Shown: piece by piece, positions 1 through 7,107 of the stretch
Position numbering within the stretch: position 1 is the stretch's first letter
Layout: each line of letters starts with the position of its first letter
DNA from: Gaiellasilicea sp963811885
Lineage (GTDB): Bacteria > Actinomycetota > Thermoleophilia > Gaiellales > Gaiellaceae
Direction: 5' to 3'
NCBI GenBank assembly: GCA_963811885.1
Contig: CAWETB010000015.1
Location: 1,364,001-1,428,000, forward strand
DNA length: 64,000 nucleotides
The notes under the pieces: model-generated
What the model was told of the DNA's origin: nothing
The model's input: the letters and a program-made list of their open reading frames with translations, nothing else
Databases searched by the model: none
Translations under genes and position numbers: made by a program

Positions 1-274
1 CGATCTCGTCGGCGTCGCCGAGGGCGGCGTCGAGGAGGAGGTCGAGGTCAGCCTGACCGAGTCGACGCTGCACAAGGCGCTGAAGACCCTTCCGGAGCGG
101 GAGCAGACGGTGCTCGGCCTCCGCTACGGCCTCGGCGTCGAGGAGCCACAGTCGCTGGAGGAGATCGGACGCAGGCTCGGGATCACACGCGAGCGCGTGC
201 GCCAGATCGAGGCGACGGCACTCGAGCGGCTCGCCGTCTCGCGCGAGATCGAAGCGCTCCGCACGGCCGCCTGA
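1..274 (+). CDS. rpoD: RNA polymerase sigma factor RpoD family, C-terminal fragment
   Basis: Only the last 90 codons lie in the window; the reading frame begins at base 2 and ends with TGA at 272-274. The fragment contains sigma region 4. The motif LPEREQTVLGLRYGL is region 4.1, and the helix-turn-helix with GRRLGITRERVRQIEATAL is region 4.2, which contacts the -35 promoter element. The arrangement is typical of primary sigma-70 factors (RpoD/SigA or HrdB-like); a group 2 paralogue cannot be excluded because regions 1-3 are outside the window. No clear rho-independent terminator follows it. Confidence 0.85.
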   Translation, partial: DLVGVAEGGVEEEVEVSLTESTLHKALKTLPEREQTVLGLRYGLGVEEPQSLEEIGRRLGITRERVRQIEATALERLAVSREIEALRTAA

Positions 275-330
275 ACGGCTCGAACAAGCCAAAAACGGAG
301 CTAACACCGTCCTCACACCGGGCGGTTACG

Positions 331-359
331 CTTTGCAGGTCATATCACTTGCAAAGGAG
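331..359 (+). promoter_or_regulatory. Inverted repeat overlapping the Shine-Dalgarno of the glycoside hydrolase
   Basis: CTTTGCA at 331-337 is the exact reverse complement of TGCAAAG at 350-356, with a 12-nt loop. The 3' arm shares four bases with the ribosome binding site AAAGGAG (353-359). In RNA it would form a short hairpin that partly hides the ribosome binding site; in DNA it could equally be a repressor operator. Which applies cannot be told from one copy. Confidence 0.4.
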
Positions 360-365
360 ATGCCC

Positions 366-1781
366 GTGAATCGAGTGACGCAGCTCTTCCTCGTCGCGGC
401 CCTTGCAGCACTGCTTTCACCGGCGGTCGCAAGCTCGGCGCCGCGGATGTACATCGGCTTCCACGATGACGTCGCCTTCCGTTGGAACCCGAATCGAGCC
501 GAGGTGCTCGGCCAGGCGCGGAGCGCGAACGCAACGATCGTGCGCACGCTCGTCGACTGGTCGAAGACGGCGCCGACGCGGCCGACGAACGCGGCCAATC
601 CCTTCGACCCGGCGTATCGGTTCTCGGACATCGACGAGCTCGTCCGCAACGCACAGCAGCGGGGTCTCGAGGTGATCATCACGATCTGGGGCACGCCCAA
701 GTGGGCGAACGGCGGCAAGACGCCGAACAACGTCCCCCGGAACGTCAACGACCTGAAGAATTTCTCGCGGGCCGTCGCGGCCCGCTACTCCGGCCGCTAC
801 GCCCAGTACCCGTGGGTCGGGCGCTACTCGGTCTGGAACGAGTCGAATCTGCAGCTCTTCCTCTCGCCGCAGTTCGACGCCAAGGGCCGCTCGGTGGGGC
901 CGCGCCTCTACGCGAAGATGTACGCGGCGGCGTACGCCGGGATCAAGGCCGGCAACTCACGCGCGAAGGTCGCGATCGGCTCGACCTCGTCGCACGGCCG
1001 GGACAAGAAGCTGAACGGCAACTCGGACACGCACTCGCCCGGGCGTTTCGCCCAGCTCGTCGCCGCCGCCAACCCGCGGCTCAAGTTCGACGCGTGGGCG
1101 CACCACCCGTATCCGACGCCGCTCTACCTGAAGCCGACCCAGAAGGTGAAGTGGCCGAACGTGACGCTGACGTCGCTGCCGCGCTTCGAGCAGTCGCTCG
1201 ACAAGTGGTTCAAGCGCAAGGGCGTCAAGATCTGGATCACCGAGTACGGCCACGAGACGAAGCAGGACGGCGAGCCGAACGGCGTCTCGCGCGCCCAGCA
1301 GGCCTCGTACACGACCCAGGCGATCGGACTCGCGAAGAAGGATCCGCGCGTCGACATGTTCATCTGGTTCATCTTCCGGGACGACGAGACGAGCGTCTGG
1401 CAGAGCGGCCTGCTGACGAAGAGCGGCGCTGCGAAGCCCGCCCTCGCCCGCTTCCGCGCCGCGGCGAAGTCCGTCGACGCGAGGAACCCGCTCGTCAAGG
1501 TGCGCGGCGGGATCGCCGCGCCTGCCGTCGCCGTGCCGCTGCGCGAGCTGGCGGCGAACCTCCGCACCGGCGACACGGTCGGGATCAACTTCCGCGTCTT
1601 CCTGCGCGGCAGGCAGGTTGCGACCGGCCAGCCCGCGACGACGCTCGGCCCGGACGCGGTCGCCCGCTTCCGGCTGACGGGCTTCAAGCCCGCGAAGAAG
1701 TCGACCTACGTCGTCCGCCTCGACGCCAACACGGCGAACGGCGGCGCCGCCTCACGCGAGCTGACGGTCGTCGCGACGTAG
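366..1781 (+). CDS. Secreted glycoside hydrolase, clan GH-A (TIM barrel)
   Basis: A 471-residue exported enzyme. I choose the GTG at 366 because AAAGGAG (353-359) is six bases upstream; the in-frame ATG at 360 would touch the ribosome binding site. Residues 1-25 form a signal peptide (hydrophobic LFLVAALAALL, then AVASSA). The rest reads as a (beta/alpha)8 glycosidase. WNESN near residue 159 carries the expected acid/base Glu after Asn, and WITEYGHE near residue 293 carries the nucleophile Glu. The barrel ends around residue 370 and a beta-rich tail of about 95 residues follows. The closest families are GH39- or GH5-like, but substrate cannot be read from the sequence. It stands alone between rpoD and a DUF72 gene. 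Confidence 0.75.
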   Translation: MNRVTQLFLVAALAALLSPAVASSAPRMYIGFHDDVAFRWNPNRAEVLGQARSANATIVRTLVDWSKTAPTRPTNAANPFDPAYRFSDIDELVRNAQQRGLEVIITIWGTPKWANGGKTPNNVPRNVNDLKNFSRAVAARYSGRYAQYPWVGRYSVWNESNLQLFLSPQFDAKGRSVGPRLYAKMYAAAYAGIKAGNSRAKVAIGSTSSHGRDKKLNGNSDTHSPGRFAQLVAAANPRLKFDAWAHHPYPTPLYLKPTQKVKWPNVTLTSLPRFEQSLDKWFKRKGVKIWITEYGHETKQDGEPNGVSRAQQASYTTQAIGLAKKDPRVDMFIWFIFRDDETSVWQSGLLTKSGAAKPALARFRAAAKSVDARNPLVKVRGGIAAPAVAVPLRELAANLRTGDTVGINFRVFLRGRQVATGQPATTLGPDAVARFRLTGFKPAKKSTYVVRLDANTANGGAASRELTVVAT

Positions 1782-1794
1782 CTCCAGACGGAAC

Positions 1795-1827
1795 GCTCAT
1801 CCCGCGGTCTACGATCGCGGGATGAGC
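1795..1827 (+). promoter_or_regulatory. 12-bp inverted repeat containing a -10 box and the DUF72 start codon
   Basis: GCTCATCCCGCG at 1795-1806 pairs perfectly with CGCGGGATGAGC at 1816-1827 around a 9-nt loop. The loop carries TACGAT (1810-1815), a good -10 element exactly six bases before the ATG at 1822, so the transcript would begin at the start codon. The stem lies just after the hydrolase stop and could also terminate that transcript, although no U-tract follows. Confidence 0.5.
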
Positions 1828-2799
1828 GCCACCGTTCGCGTCGGCACGTGCTCGTGGGCCGACGAGACGCTGACGAAGGTCTGGTATCCGAAGAACGTCC
1901 GCTCGGGCGAGGCGCGGATCCGGCACTACGCCGAGCGCTTCGACACCGTCGAGGCGAACTCGACCTACTACCGCCTCCCGGACGCGGAGCTCGTGGCGAA
2001 CTGGGCGGAGCGGACACCGGAGGACTTCACGATGCACGTGAAGGCGTTCGGGCTGATGACGCGCCATCCGGTCAAGCTCGAGTCGCTGCCCGAGGACCTG
2101 CGCGACGTGATGCCCGTCGACGACCGCGGCCGCGTCGACCGGCCGCCACGGGAGCTGCGCGCCGAGGTCTTCCGCCGCTTCCACCGGGCGCTGGAGCCGC
2201 TGCGCGAGCGCGGCAAGCTCGGCGGCGTCCTGCTCCAGTTCCCGTCCTACATCGTCTACAAGCCGATCTCGCTCGACTATCTCGCGTGGGCGGTCGAGCA
2301 GCTCGACGGCGACCTGCCGCTCGTCGAGTTCCGGCACCGAAGCTGGCTGGACGAGGAGAACCGTGAGCAGACGCTCGCGTTCCTCGAGTCGATCGGCGCG
2401 AGCTACGTGATGGTCGATGCGCCGCGGACGGACGCGAAGAACCTCGTCCCGACCGTGATCGGAAGGACGAGCGAGACGGCCTACGTGCGCTTCCACGGCC
2501 GGAACGCCTCGACCTGGAACAAGCGCACGGGCAGCGCGGCCGACCGCTTCGACTATCTCTACTCGGAGGAGGAGCTCGAGGAGTGGGTCGCGCCGCTGCG
2601 GGAGCTGGCCGGCGAGACGGAGTCGGTCTATGCGATGTTCAACAACAACGGCCGCTCGGCGATGCCCTCCACCGGCCTCGAGGGCCTCGAGCCGGAGGAG
2701 GTCGCGGGCGACCCGGCCAAGGGCGAGGTCGCGCAGGCGCCGGCGAACGCGCTGATGCTGCGCCGGGCGCTCCAGGCGGCGGGCGTCCCGGTCAGCTGA
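1822..2799 (+). CDS. DUF72 (YecE-like) family protein
   Basis: A 325-residue cytoplasmic protein matching the DUF72/YecE family along its length: it opens with VGTCSWADETLTK, continues with the conserved NSTYYRLP segment near residue 50, and has MFNNNGRS near residue 273, the family's typical C-terminal signature. The fold is a TIM-barrel-like domain; no biochemical role is established for the family. There is no ribosome binding site, and the start lies six bases after a -10 box, so it is probably translated from a leaderless mRNA. Its 3' end overlaps the convergent oxidoreductase by eight bases. Confidence 0.8.
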   Translation: MSATVRVGTCSWADETLTKVWYPKNVRSGEARIRHYAERFDTVEANSTYYRLPDAELVANWAERTPEDFTMHVKAFGLMTRHPVKLESLPEDLRDVMPVDDRGRVDRPPRELRAEVFRRFHRALEPLRERGKLGGVLLQFPSYIVYKPISLDYLAWAVEQLDGDLPLVEFRHRSWLDEENREQTLAFLESIGASYVMVDAPRTDAKNLVPTVIGRTSETAYVRFHGRNASTWNKRTGSAADRFDYLYSEEELEEWVAPLRELAGETESVYAMFNNNGRSAMPSTGLEGLEPEEVAGDPAKGEVAQAPANALMLRRALQAAGVPVS

Positions 2800-3794
2800 T
2801 CCGGACGAGCGCCTTGCCGCGGTTCTCGCCGCGGAGCATCCCCATGAACGCAGCGGGCGCGTTCTCGAGCCCGTCGGTCACGTCCTCCCGGTAGGTGAGC
2901 TTGCCCTCGGCGAGCCAGCGGCCGAGGCGCTGCAGGCCTTCGGGGAAGCGATGGGCGTAGTCGTAGATCAGGAACCCTTCGAGCCGCGCGCGGAAGACGA
3001 TCAGGAAGCCGAGGTTGCGCGGCGCGAGCTCCGGCTCGGCGAGGTTGTACTGGGAGATCTGCCCGCAGACCGGGATGCGCGCGCCGAGGGCGAGCCGCCG
3101 GAAGATCGTCTCGGAGAGAGCGCCGCCGACGTTGTCGAAGTAGACGTCGACGCCGTTCGGGCACGCCTCCTTCAGCCGACCGTTGACGTCGTCGCGCTTG
3201 TAGTCGATGCCGACGTCGTAGCCGTAGAGGCCGGTGAGGTCGGCGACCTTCTCGGCCGACCCGGCGAGCCCGACGACCGGGCCGCACCCGGCGATCTTCG
3301 CGAGCTGGCCGACGACCTGGCCGACCGCCCCGGACGCAGCGGAGACGACGACGGTGTCGCCCGGCTTGGCCTCGCCGACGTCGAAGAGGCCGAAGTAGGC
3401 GGTGAGGCCGGTCGCACCGAGGACGTGCAGCGCGGTCTGCGGCGGCGCCAGGTCGGGGTCGAGCTTTCGGAGCGAGCCGCCGCGGGCGACGGCGTAGTCC
3501 TGCCAGCCGAGCTGCCCGACGACGAGGTCGCCCGGCGCGAAGCGCGGATCCTGGCTCTCGACGACCTCCCCCACCGCCTGCCCCGTCATCGGCTCGCCCA
3601 CCTCGGTCGGCTTCGCGTACGAGCGCGCCGTGCTCATCCGCCCGCGCATGTACGGGTCGACCGAGAGCCACTGCGAGCGCACGAGCACCTCGCCGGGCCC
3701 CGGCGACGGCACCGCGCCCTCGACGAGCGCGAAGTCCGACTCCTTCGGGAAACCCTCCGGGCGCGAGCGCAAGCGTGATCTGCCGGTTCACCAC
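2792..3794 (-). CDS. NADP-dependent oxidoreductase, MDR superfamily (frameshift near start)
   Basis: The protein resembles curcumin/2-alkenal reductases of the medium-chain dehydrogenase/reductase superfamily, about 333 residues without zinc ligands. It has the conserved SVDPYMRGRM segment near the N terminus and a Rossmann nucleotide-binding stretch AASGAVGQVVGQLAK. The start is the GTG at 3794 (VNRQITLA), but the remaining protein (RPEGFPKESDFALVEG) lies in another frame. One surplus base in the run at about 3766-3770 separates the two. Restoring it gives a standard family N terminus, so I read this as one gene with a probable sequencing indel. It converges with the DUF72 gene. Confidence 0.75.
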
Positions 3795-3830
3795 GGCAAA
3801 GACCTTCTCACAGGCGAGACCGGAGCCGGC

Positions 3831-3898
3831 GAAGCGAGCGACCTTCAGGGGTCTTCGCGCGTCACAGATCTGCTTCCGCAGATCCTGTGACCTGCGCC
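3831..3898 (+). repeat. Two-hairpin dispersed repeat, copy 1
   Basis: One of four copies (others at 6130-6195, 10341-10410, 42988-43065). It has the conserved core CTTCAGGGGTCTTCGCGCG, then a palindrome at 3862-3890 (TCACAG pairing with CTGTGA, ATCTGC with GCAGAT), then CCTGCGCC. The first hairpin, present in the other copies as GGCC..GCGAAGC..GGCC, is degenerate here. It lies between an oxidoreductase and tRNA-Ala. Confidence 0.75.
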
Positions 3899-3903
3899 GA
3901 TAG

Positions 3904-3976
3904 TGGAGCCAGCCGGGCTCGAACCGGCGACCTTCTGGCTGCCAGCCAGACGCTCTCCCAGCTGAGCTATGGCCCC
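3904..3976 (-). tRNA. tRNA-Ala (anticodon GGC)
   Basis: A 73-nt cloverleaf: acceptor GGGGCCA pairing with TGGCTCC (one G-U), D arm GCTC..GAGC, anticodon stem TCTGG/CCAGA with loop CTGGCAG giving anticodon GGC, and a T arm with GGTTCGAGCC. The discriminator is A, and CCA is not encoded. Confidence 0.95.
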
Positions 3977-3995
3977 TGGGTCTCGGAGATTGTAG

Positions 3996-4370
3996 CTAGG
4001 CCGTCGCGGCTTCGACGTCGACCGCGGGGACGTCGCCCCAGAGGTCCTCGAGCCGATAGAAGGCGCGGGTCTCGGGAGTGAAGATGTGCAGGACGACGTC
4101 GAGGTAGTCGGCGATGATCCACTCCGCCTCCGTGGCGCCGTCGACCGCGCGCGGGAGGATCTTGCCGTCCGCCTTCAGCTGCCCGTGCACCTCGTCGAAG
4201 ATCGCCTTCGTCTGGCGGGCGTTTCGGCCGGTCGCGAGCACGAAGAAATCCGTGTAGACGCACACGGGCCTCATGTCGAGAATGACGACGTCTTCTGCCA
4301 GCTTCTCGCCCGCGAGAGCGGCGATCCGGCGTGCTTGTTCGAGCGAAGTCAGAGCTCTCAGTGTAGCCAC
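3996..4370 (-). CDS. rsfS: Ribosomal silencing factor RsfS
   Basis: A 124-residue protein of the RsfS/Iojap family, which binds ribosomal protein uL14 and blocks subunit joining when nutrients are scarce. The conserved features are visible: AEDVVILDM near residue 25, then TDFFVLATGRNARQ near 40, and the DYLDVVLHIFTPETRAFYRLEDLWGD block in two parts at the C terminus. It starts with GTG at 4370, 12 bases after the nadD stop. The pairing of nadD and rsfS downstream of obg is a classical bacterial arrangement. Confidence 0.92.
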   Translation of the reverse strand: MATLRALTSLEQARRIAALAGEKLAEDVVILDMRPVCVYTDFFVLATGRNARQTKAIFDEVHGQLKADGKILPRAVDGATEAEWIIADYLDVVLHIFTPETRAFYRLEDLWGDVPAVDVEAATA

Positions 4371-4382
4371 GAAATCCGGACG

Positions 4383-4925
4383 TCAACTGCGGCGGTAAAG
4401 CCTGTGTTCCTCGATGTACCGGGCGACGGCAGGCGCAACGAGGCCGTCGAGCGGCTCGCCGGATTGCGCGCGACGGCGGATCTCGGACGAGGAAACCGGA
4501 TGGGGCTCCAGTTCGAAGATCTGGATGCGTGGCGAGGCGGTCGCCGGCGCGTAACCCGGACGCGTGGCGACCCCGAGCCGCGCCAGCTCGAGCACCCGCT
4601 CCGGGTCCTTCCAGGTCGGGAATGCGGCCAGCTCGTCGGCGCCGACCAGGAAGATCGGGTCGTCGTAGCCGGCGGCCTCGAGCGCGTCGACGGTATAGCG
4701 GTGCGTCTCCAGCTCGACGGTTGCGTCGAGCTCGGAGAACGCGAGCTCGGCCATGGCAAGGCGGTCCCCGACCGGCGCCTCGGAGGGCTTGTGCGCCGCG
4801 TCGGCGACGACCGTGACGTGAAGGTCGTCGATGCCGAAGCGCGCCACGGCCGCCTCCGCGAGCGCGACGTGGCCGAGGTGCGGCGGGTCGAACCGGCCGC
4901 CGAGGATGCCGATCTGGGTCGTCAT
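4383..4925 (-). CDS. nadD: Nicotinate-nucleotide adenylyltransferase NadD
   Basis: A 180-residue enzyme that joins nicotinate mononucleotide and ATP to deaminated NAD. The nucleotidyltransferase signature is present: GGRFDPPHLGHVALAE with the HxGH motif at residues 15-18, and SSSEIRRR near the C terminus corresponds to the ISSTxIR motif. The chosen ATG at 4925 overlaps the obg stop by one base (TGATG), indicating translational coupling; a GTG three bases and an ATG nine bases upstream are alternatives inside obg. Confidence 0.93.
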   Translation of the reverse strand: MTTQIGILGGRFDPPHLGHVALAEAAVARFGIDDLHVTVVADAAHKPSEAPVGDRLAMAELAFSELDATVELETHRYTVDALEAAGYDDPIFLVGADELAAFPTWKDPERVLELARLGVATRPGYAPATASPRIQIFELEPHPVSSSEIRRRAQSGEPLDGLVAPAVARYIEEHRLYRRS

Positions 4926-6118
4926 CACTGCCATTCCAGCGTCTCCTCGCCGATCTCGACCTCCTGGCCCTTGCGGGCGCCGGCGGCCCTGAGCACCGCC
5001 TCGAGCTCGTCGCCCTGCGGCGCGTCACCGATGATCCGGAAGCCGCGGTCGGTGCGGTAGATCCTGTACGTCCTGCGCGCGGGCGGCTGCGGCCGGTACT
5101 CGAGGAACTCCGGCAGCTCGGGCGCCTCCTCGAAGACGGGCTCGGGCGCGGCCGGGCAGAGCCGGAAGAGCGCGAGCTTCAGCTCGTCGATGCCGGCGCC
5201 GGTGGCGCAGGAGACCGGGAAGACGTCGACGACGCGCTCGTCCTCGAGCGGGAACGCGGGCAGCTCCGGGAGCAGATCGATCTTGTTCAGGACGATCGCC
5301 TGCGGACGCTCGTCGAGGCCGGCGCCGTAGAGCGAGAGCTCCGTGTCGATCGTGCGGAAGCGCTCCTCGACGTCCTCCTCGGACGAGTCGATCACGTGCA
5401 GCAGCAGGCGGGCGCGCTCGAGATGGGCGAGGAACTCGTGACCGAGGCCGATCCCCTCGCTCGCACCCTCGATCAAGCCGGGGATGTCCGCGACGGTGAG
5501 CTGCGCGCCGTCCGGCGACTCGACCGTCCCGAGCACCGGCGCGAGCGTCGTGAACGGGTAGTCGGCGACCTTCGGCTTCGCGTTCGAGAGCCGGCGCAGG
5601 AGCGACGACTTGCCCGCGTTCGGCAGACCGGCCATCGCCGCGTCGGCGAGGAGCTTCAACCGCAGCTCCACCTCCGCCTCGTCGGCCGGCTCCCCCACCT
5701 CGGCGAACCGCGGCGTCTGGCGGACGGGCGTCGCGAAGCGTGCGTTGCCCCGCCCACCCTGGCCGCCGCGGGCGAGGACGACGCGCGCATCGGGACGCGC
5801 GAGATCGGCGATCAGCTCGCCCTCGGTCCCGTACGCCTGCGTCCCGACCGGGACTGCGAGCTCGATCGTGGCGCCGTCGGCGCCGTGCTTGCGGGCGCCT
5901 CGGCCCGGCTCGCCGCGGCCCGCCTTGAACTTGATCTTCGCCCGGAACGAGGAGAGGTCGCGCAGGCTGGCGTCGGCGACCAGGACGACGTCGCCGCCGC
6001 GGCCGCCGTCACCGCCGTCGGGACCGCCCTTGGGCACGTGCTTCTCGCGCCGGAAGCTCAGGCCTCCGTCGCCGCCGCGGCCCGCCAGCACCTGGATGCG
6101 GGCGCGATCGTGGAACAC
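4925..6118 (-). CDS. obgE: Obg family GTPase (ObgE/CgtA)
   Basis: A 397-residue ribosome-assembly GTPase. Residues 1-155 form the glycine-rich Obg fold (RIQVLAGRGGDGGLSFRREK). The G domain follows with P-loop GLPNAGKSSLL, switch and DIPGLIEGASEG, and NKIDLLPE for guanine recognition. The last ~70 residues (YRIYRTDRGFRIIGD) are the OCT domain. It starts with GTG at 6118 and follows rpmA after a repeat element, in the usual rplU-rpmA-obg order. Confidence 0.95.
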   Translation of the reverse strand: MFHDRARIQVLAGRGGDGGLSFRREKHVPKGGPDGGDGGRGGDVVLVADASLRDLSSFRAKIKFKAGRGEPGRGARKHGADGATIELAVPVGTQAYGTEGELIADLARPDARVVLARGGQGGRGNARFATPVRQTPRFAEVGEPADEAEVELRLKLLADAAMAGLPNAGKSSLLRRLSNAKPKVADYPFTTLAPVLGTVESPDGAQLTVADIPGLIEGASEGIGLGHEFLAHLERARLLLHVIDSSEEDVEERFRTIDTELSLYGAGLDERPQAIVLNKIDLLPELPAFPLEDERVVDVFPVSCATGAGIDELKLALFRLCPAAPEPVFEEAPELPEFLEYRPQPPARRTYRIYRTDRGFRIIGDAPQGDELEAVLRAAGARKGQEVEIGEETLEWQ

Positions 6119-6129
6119 AGTTCTAGCTT

Positions 6130-6195
6130 GCGCAGGATGAGCATCCGCAGAAGCGGACGCTCATCGCGCGAAGACCCCTGAAGGGGCCGCTTCGC
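6130..6195 (-). repeat. Two-hairpin dispersed repeat, copy 4 (inverted)
   Basis: On the minus strand it reads GGCC-GCGAAGC-GGCC, CTTCAGGGGTCTTCGCGCG, then a palindrome (6137-6164) with outer arms ATGAGC and GCTCAT, then CCTGCGC. The outer arms differ completely from the other copies yet remain complementary, so the pairing and not the sequence is conserved. It separates rpmA from obgE and could act on that readthrough. Confidence 0.75.
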
Positions 6196-6212
6196 GGCCC
6201 GCGAGACTCATG

Positions 6213-6482
6213 TCAGTCCTCGGTGGTGGACGCGGTCTCGGCGACCGAGATGAAGCGCTTCTCGCCGGAGGTGCGGAACTCGACCGTGCCCTCGCGCTTG
6301 GCGAAGATCGTGTCGTCGCGGCCGATGCCGGTGCCCGCGCCGGGGCGGAACCGCGTCCCGCGCTGGCGGACGATGATCATGCCGGCCTTCACCTTCTGCC
6401 CGGCGAAGATCTTGACGCCGAGGCGCTGCGCGTTCGAGTCGCGGCCGTTCCGGGAGGAGCCGAGGCCTTTCTTGTGAGCCAT
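6213..6482 (-). CDS. rpmA: 50S ribosomal protein L27 (bL27)
   Basis: An 89-residue protein with the canonical start MAHKKGLGSSRNGRDSNAQ and the GVKIFAGQKVKAG and IIVRQRGTRFRPG blocks of bL27. The N-terminal arm reaches the peptidyl-transferase centre. There is no cleavable extension of the Firmicutes type. The ATG overlaps the rplU stop by one base (TAATG), so translation is coupled. Confidence 0.97.
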   Translation of the reverse strand: MAHKKGLGSSRNGRDSNAQRLGVKIFAGQKVKAGMIIVRQRGTRFRPGAGTGIGRDDTIFAKREGTVEFRTSGEKRFISVAETASTTED

Positions 6483-7057
6483 TAGTCGCTCTCCTTCTCG
6501 GCGAGGGCGTGCTCGATCGCGGCGATCGCGCCCTTGCGCTTGCCATGGGCCTGCTCGTACTCGAGCGCGGCGTCGAGCATCGGACGGTTCCAGCCGGCCG
6601 ACTGCTCCTTGATCTGCGCCACGGTCAGGTCCTCGTAGCCCGACGGCATCCCCTTGACGTGGTCGTCCGTAGCGGGTGCCGCAGCCTCGGCCTTCGCGGC
6701 CGTCTCGGCCTTCTTCGCCGGCGCCGCCTCGGTCTTCTTCGCGGCCGCCTTCTTGGCGCCGCCGATCGACTCGATCTTGATCTCCGAGAGGCTGGCGCGG
6801 AAGCCGGTGTGCTTCTTGTAGCCGTTCTTCGGCCGGTACTTGCCGATCCGGATCTTGTCGCCCTTGACGTCTGCGACCACGCTCGCGGTCACCGTCGCGC
6901 TCGGCGAGAGATCGGTGTTGCCGTCGCCGCCGATCAGCAGCACCTTCGGCTGGAAGGAGTTCCCCGCGCCGTGCTTGAGCCGGTCGACGAGCAGCGTCTC
7001 GCCCTCGCGGACGCGGTACTGCTTGCCACCGACTGAGATGATCGCGTAGGTACTCAT
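6482..7057 (-). CDS. rplU: 50S ribosomal protein L21 with C-terminal extension
   Basis: A 191-residue protein, compared with about 103 for ordinary bL21. Residues 1-100 are standard (MSTYAIISVGGKQYRV, and KNGYKKHTGFR near residue 90). An Ala/Lys/Glu-rich linker of about 40 residues follows. The last ~50 residues form a compact helical module (YEDLTVAQIKEQSAG, then ALEYEQAHGKRKGAIAAIE) resembling small SAP/Rho-N-like nucleic-acid-binding modules. I start at the ATG at 7057, which gives the family N terminus; earlier in-frame codons read through the upstream hairpin. Confidence 0.93.
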   Translation of the reverse strand: MSTYAIISVGGKQYRVREGETLLVDRLKHGAGNSFQPKVLLIGGDGNTDLSPSATVTASVVADVKGDKIRIGKYRPKNGYKKHTGFRASLSEIKIESIGGAKKAAAKKTEAAPAKKAETAAKAEAAAPATDDHVKGMPSGYEDLTVAQIKEQSAGWNRPMLDAALEYEQAHGKRKGAIAAIEHALAEKESD

Positions 7058-7065
7058 AAGCGCAG

Positions 7066-7087
7066 AAAAACGCGGGCAGGACCCGCG
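7066..7087 (-). terminator. Hairpin with U-tract between rne/rng and rplU
   Basis: On the minus strand CGCGGG and CCCGCG form a 6-bp all-GC stem with a 5-nt loop, immediately followed by TTTTT (7066-7070). This is the strongest intrinsic-terminator shape in the window. It ends only eight bases before the rplU ATG, so it lies in the ribosomal-protein leader and may act as an attenuator rather than simply end the RNase transcript. Confidence 0.6.
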
Positions 7088-7107
7088 AGAGCCGAGAAGT
7101 GTAGCGA

